From contig CALCZN010000323.1 in the NCBI GenBank assembly GCA_937903095.1, positions 1 to 7,287 on the forward strand: a DNA stretch of 7,287 nucleotides, in the 5' to 3' direction. Positions 6,322 to 7,287 of this stretch are shown piece by piece. Under the pieces are notes generated by a model. That model saw only the letters and a list, made by a program, of their open reading frames with translations. It was not told the origin of the DNA and did not search any database. Source of the DNA: Zeimonas sp937903095. Its GTDB lineage: Bacteria; Pseudomonadota; Gammaproteobacteria; Burkholderiales; Burkholderiaceae_E. Positions within the stretch are counted from its first letter, which is position 1, and each line of letters begins with the position of its first letter. The translations under genes and the position numbers were made by a program.

Positions 6322-7260
6322 ATGCGACTCGCATCGTTTCTCGCGTGGGGGCTCCTCGCCTGCTTCGCGTCGTCGATGCCGCGGGCGGCGCCGGCCGTCG
6401 AAGGCGCGGCGGCAGCGGCGGCCATCGAAAGCACGTCACCGCAGGCGGTCATCGAAAGCACGTCGCCGCAGGCGGCGACGGGCTCGCTCGCCCGCGCAGC
6501 GCCCGAGGCGGCGAGCCGCTTCGTCGAACGCGCGCCGGTGTTCGCGACGCGCTTCCTCGCCGTCACCGCGAACCCGCACGCTACGCGTGCCGCGGCGTCC
6601 ATCCTCGAGGCGGGCGGCAACGCGGTCGATGCGGCGATCGCCGCGCAGATGGTGCTCGGCCTCGTCGAGCCGCAATCCTCCGGCATCGGCGGCGGCGCGT
6701 TCCTGCTGCTCTTCGACGCGCGCAGCGGCCGCGTGCGCGCCTTCGACGGCCGCGAAACGGCGCCGGCGCGCGCGCAGGGCGATCTGTTCCTGCGGCCCGA
6801 CGGCACGCCGATGGACTTCTTCGAGGCGGCAGTCGGCGGCCGATCGGTAGGCGTGCCGGGCGTCGTGCGCATGCTCGAGCGGGTGCACCAGGCGCACGGG
6901 CGTCTCGCCTGGCATCGACTGTTCGAACCGGCGATCACGCTGGCGCGCAACGGCTTCGAGGTGAGCGAAAGACTGCACGCGCTGCTCGACGCCGATCGCT
7001 GGCTGCGCATGCAACCGGCGGCCGCGGCGTATTTCTACGACGCCGAAGGCCACGCCTGGCCGCCCGGACATCTTCTGCGCAACGAGGCGCTCGCCGACAC
7101 GCTCGCGCAGGTCGCGCATCGCGGCAGCCTCGCGCTGCACACCGGGCCGATCGCGCGCGACATCGTCGACGCCGTCGCCGCGCATCCGAACGCCGGAGTG
7201 CTCGGCGAACGCGACCTCGCGTTCTACGAGCCGGTGGAGCGCGAGCCGTTGTGCGTCGAG
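6322..7260 (+). CDS. ggt: Gamma-glutamyltransferase, N-terminal part (truncated by the contig end)
   Basis: About 312 genuine residues of an N-terminal-nucleophile hydrolase that transfers or hydrolyses the gamma-glutamyl group of glutathione and similar compounds, normally in the periplasm. Residues 1 to about 25 form a signal peptide (MR, then hydrophobic 3-18, with a possible cut near AAPA). LLAC at 11-14 loosely resembles a lipobox but sits unusually early. A low-complexity Ala/Ser/Pro linker (26-66) contains a 9-residue duplication. The family core starts near 80: TANPHATRAAASILEAGG, then NAVDAAIAA, then SGIGGGAFLLL (120-130). FDGRETAPA (141-149) holds Arg144, equivalent to the substrate-carboxylate-binding Arg114 of E. 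coli. GVPGVV (177-182) also fits. The processing site and catalytic threonine of the small subunit are missing because the sequence ends. The apparent ending EIGRAHV and stop come from adapter sequence starting at 7259. ATG 6322 is chosen because it begins the signal peptide; the frame is open further upstream into the amidase gene, but that part looks like antisense shadow. Confidence 0.93.
6421..6474 (+). repeat. 27-bp in-frame tandem duplication in the ggt linker
   Basis: Two adjacent 27-base units, 6421-6447 and 6448-6474, are identical at 25 of 27 positions (differences at unit positions 2 and 18). They encode AIESTSPQA followed by VIESTSPQA, residues 34-51 of the protein, between the signal peptide and the catalytic domain. 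The second change is silent and the first is conservative (Ala to Val). This looks like a recent replication-slippage duplication in a tolerant linker. Confidence 0.9.
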
Positions 7261-7287
7261 ATCGGAAGAGCACACGTCTGAACTCCA
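7259..7287 (+). other. Illumina TruSeq adapter sequence (assembly artefact)
   Basis: The final 29 bases start AGATCGGAAGAGC and end CTGAACTCCA, matching from its first base the known TruSeq Read 1 adapter. They are not genomic. The first A or AG could by chance also be native, so the true insert ends at about 7258-7260. The adapter supplies the false ggt ending IGRAHV plus TGA on the plus strand, and false starts such as MCSSDL and MLFRS on the minus strand. Confidence 0.97.

Noticed and set aside
6355..6363. A lipobox making GGT a lipoprotein (LLAC, Cys14)
   Set aside because: The -2 residue is Leu and the preceding signal is only 13 residues, shorter than usual. An ordinary signal peptidase I site further on fits at least as well, so it is left as a remark in the ggt entry.
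6436..7275. Minus-strand frames opposite ggt that begin MCSSDL and MLFRS
   Set aside because: Their start codons lie inside the adapter and their bodies are the antisense of ggt, so they are artefacts.

Overview
The window looks like chromosome from a high-GC proteobacterium, most likely a betaproteobacterium (Burkholderiales or a close relative). The reasons are strong G/C bias at third codon positions, a long LID-type adk, and the neighbourhood of adk, a SirB1-family gene and an HSD10-like short-chain dehydrogenase, which I recall as a recurring betaproteobacterial cluster. This placement is inference from gene content, not from a marker-gene comparison. The content is mostly housekeeping and metabolic. 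I see no mobile element, CRISPR array, tRNA, rRNA, phage gene or defence gene.

Layout: (1) bases 1-197, minus strand: the start of a small, probably membrane-anchored hypothetical protein that runs off the left edge. (2) 335-988, plus: adenylate kinase (adk). (3) 1123-3210, plus: a membrane-bound proton-pumping pyrophosphatase (hppA) with the K+-independent signature. It is followed by a strong hairpin terminator at 3257-3288. (4) 3288-3965, minus: a SirB1-family transglutaminase-like protein, convergent with hppA. (5) 4127-4891, plus: an HSD10-type 3-hydroxyacyl-CoA dehydrogenase. (6) 4905-6281, minus: an amidase-signature hydrolase, convergent with the dehydrogenase. A 7-bp tandem repeat contains its stop codon. 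(7) 6322 to about 7258, plus: the N-terminal half of an exported gamma-glutamyltransferase (ggt), divergent from the amidase across a 40-bp gap.

The last 29 bases (7259-7287) are not genomic. They match the start of the Illumina TruSeq adapter. The window therefore ends at an artefactual contig end, and the stop codon that appears to close ggt lies inside the adapter. The ggt gene is truncated by assembly, not by biology.

Functional links are loose. Adk and HppA both belong to adenylate and pyrophosphate energy handling. The dehydrogenase fits branched-chain amino acid or fatty acid oxidation. The amidase and the gamma-glutamyltransferase both act on amide bonds and could share nitrogen-scavenging physiology, but nothing in the sequence proves co-regulation. 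I did not find a convincing undescribed system. The points most worth a second look are the adapter tail, a heptamer repeat at the amidase C-terminus, a 27-bp in-frame duplication behind the ggt signal peptide, a helically phased 12-bp direct repeat upstream of hppA, and the unusually compact amidase/ggt divergent start region.
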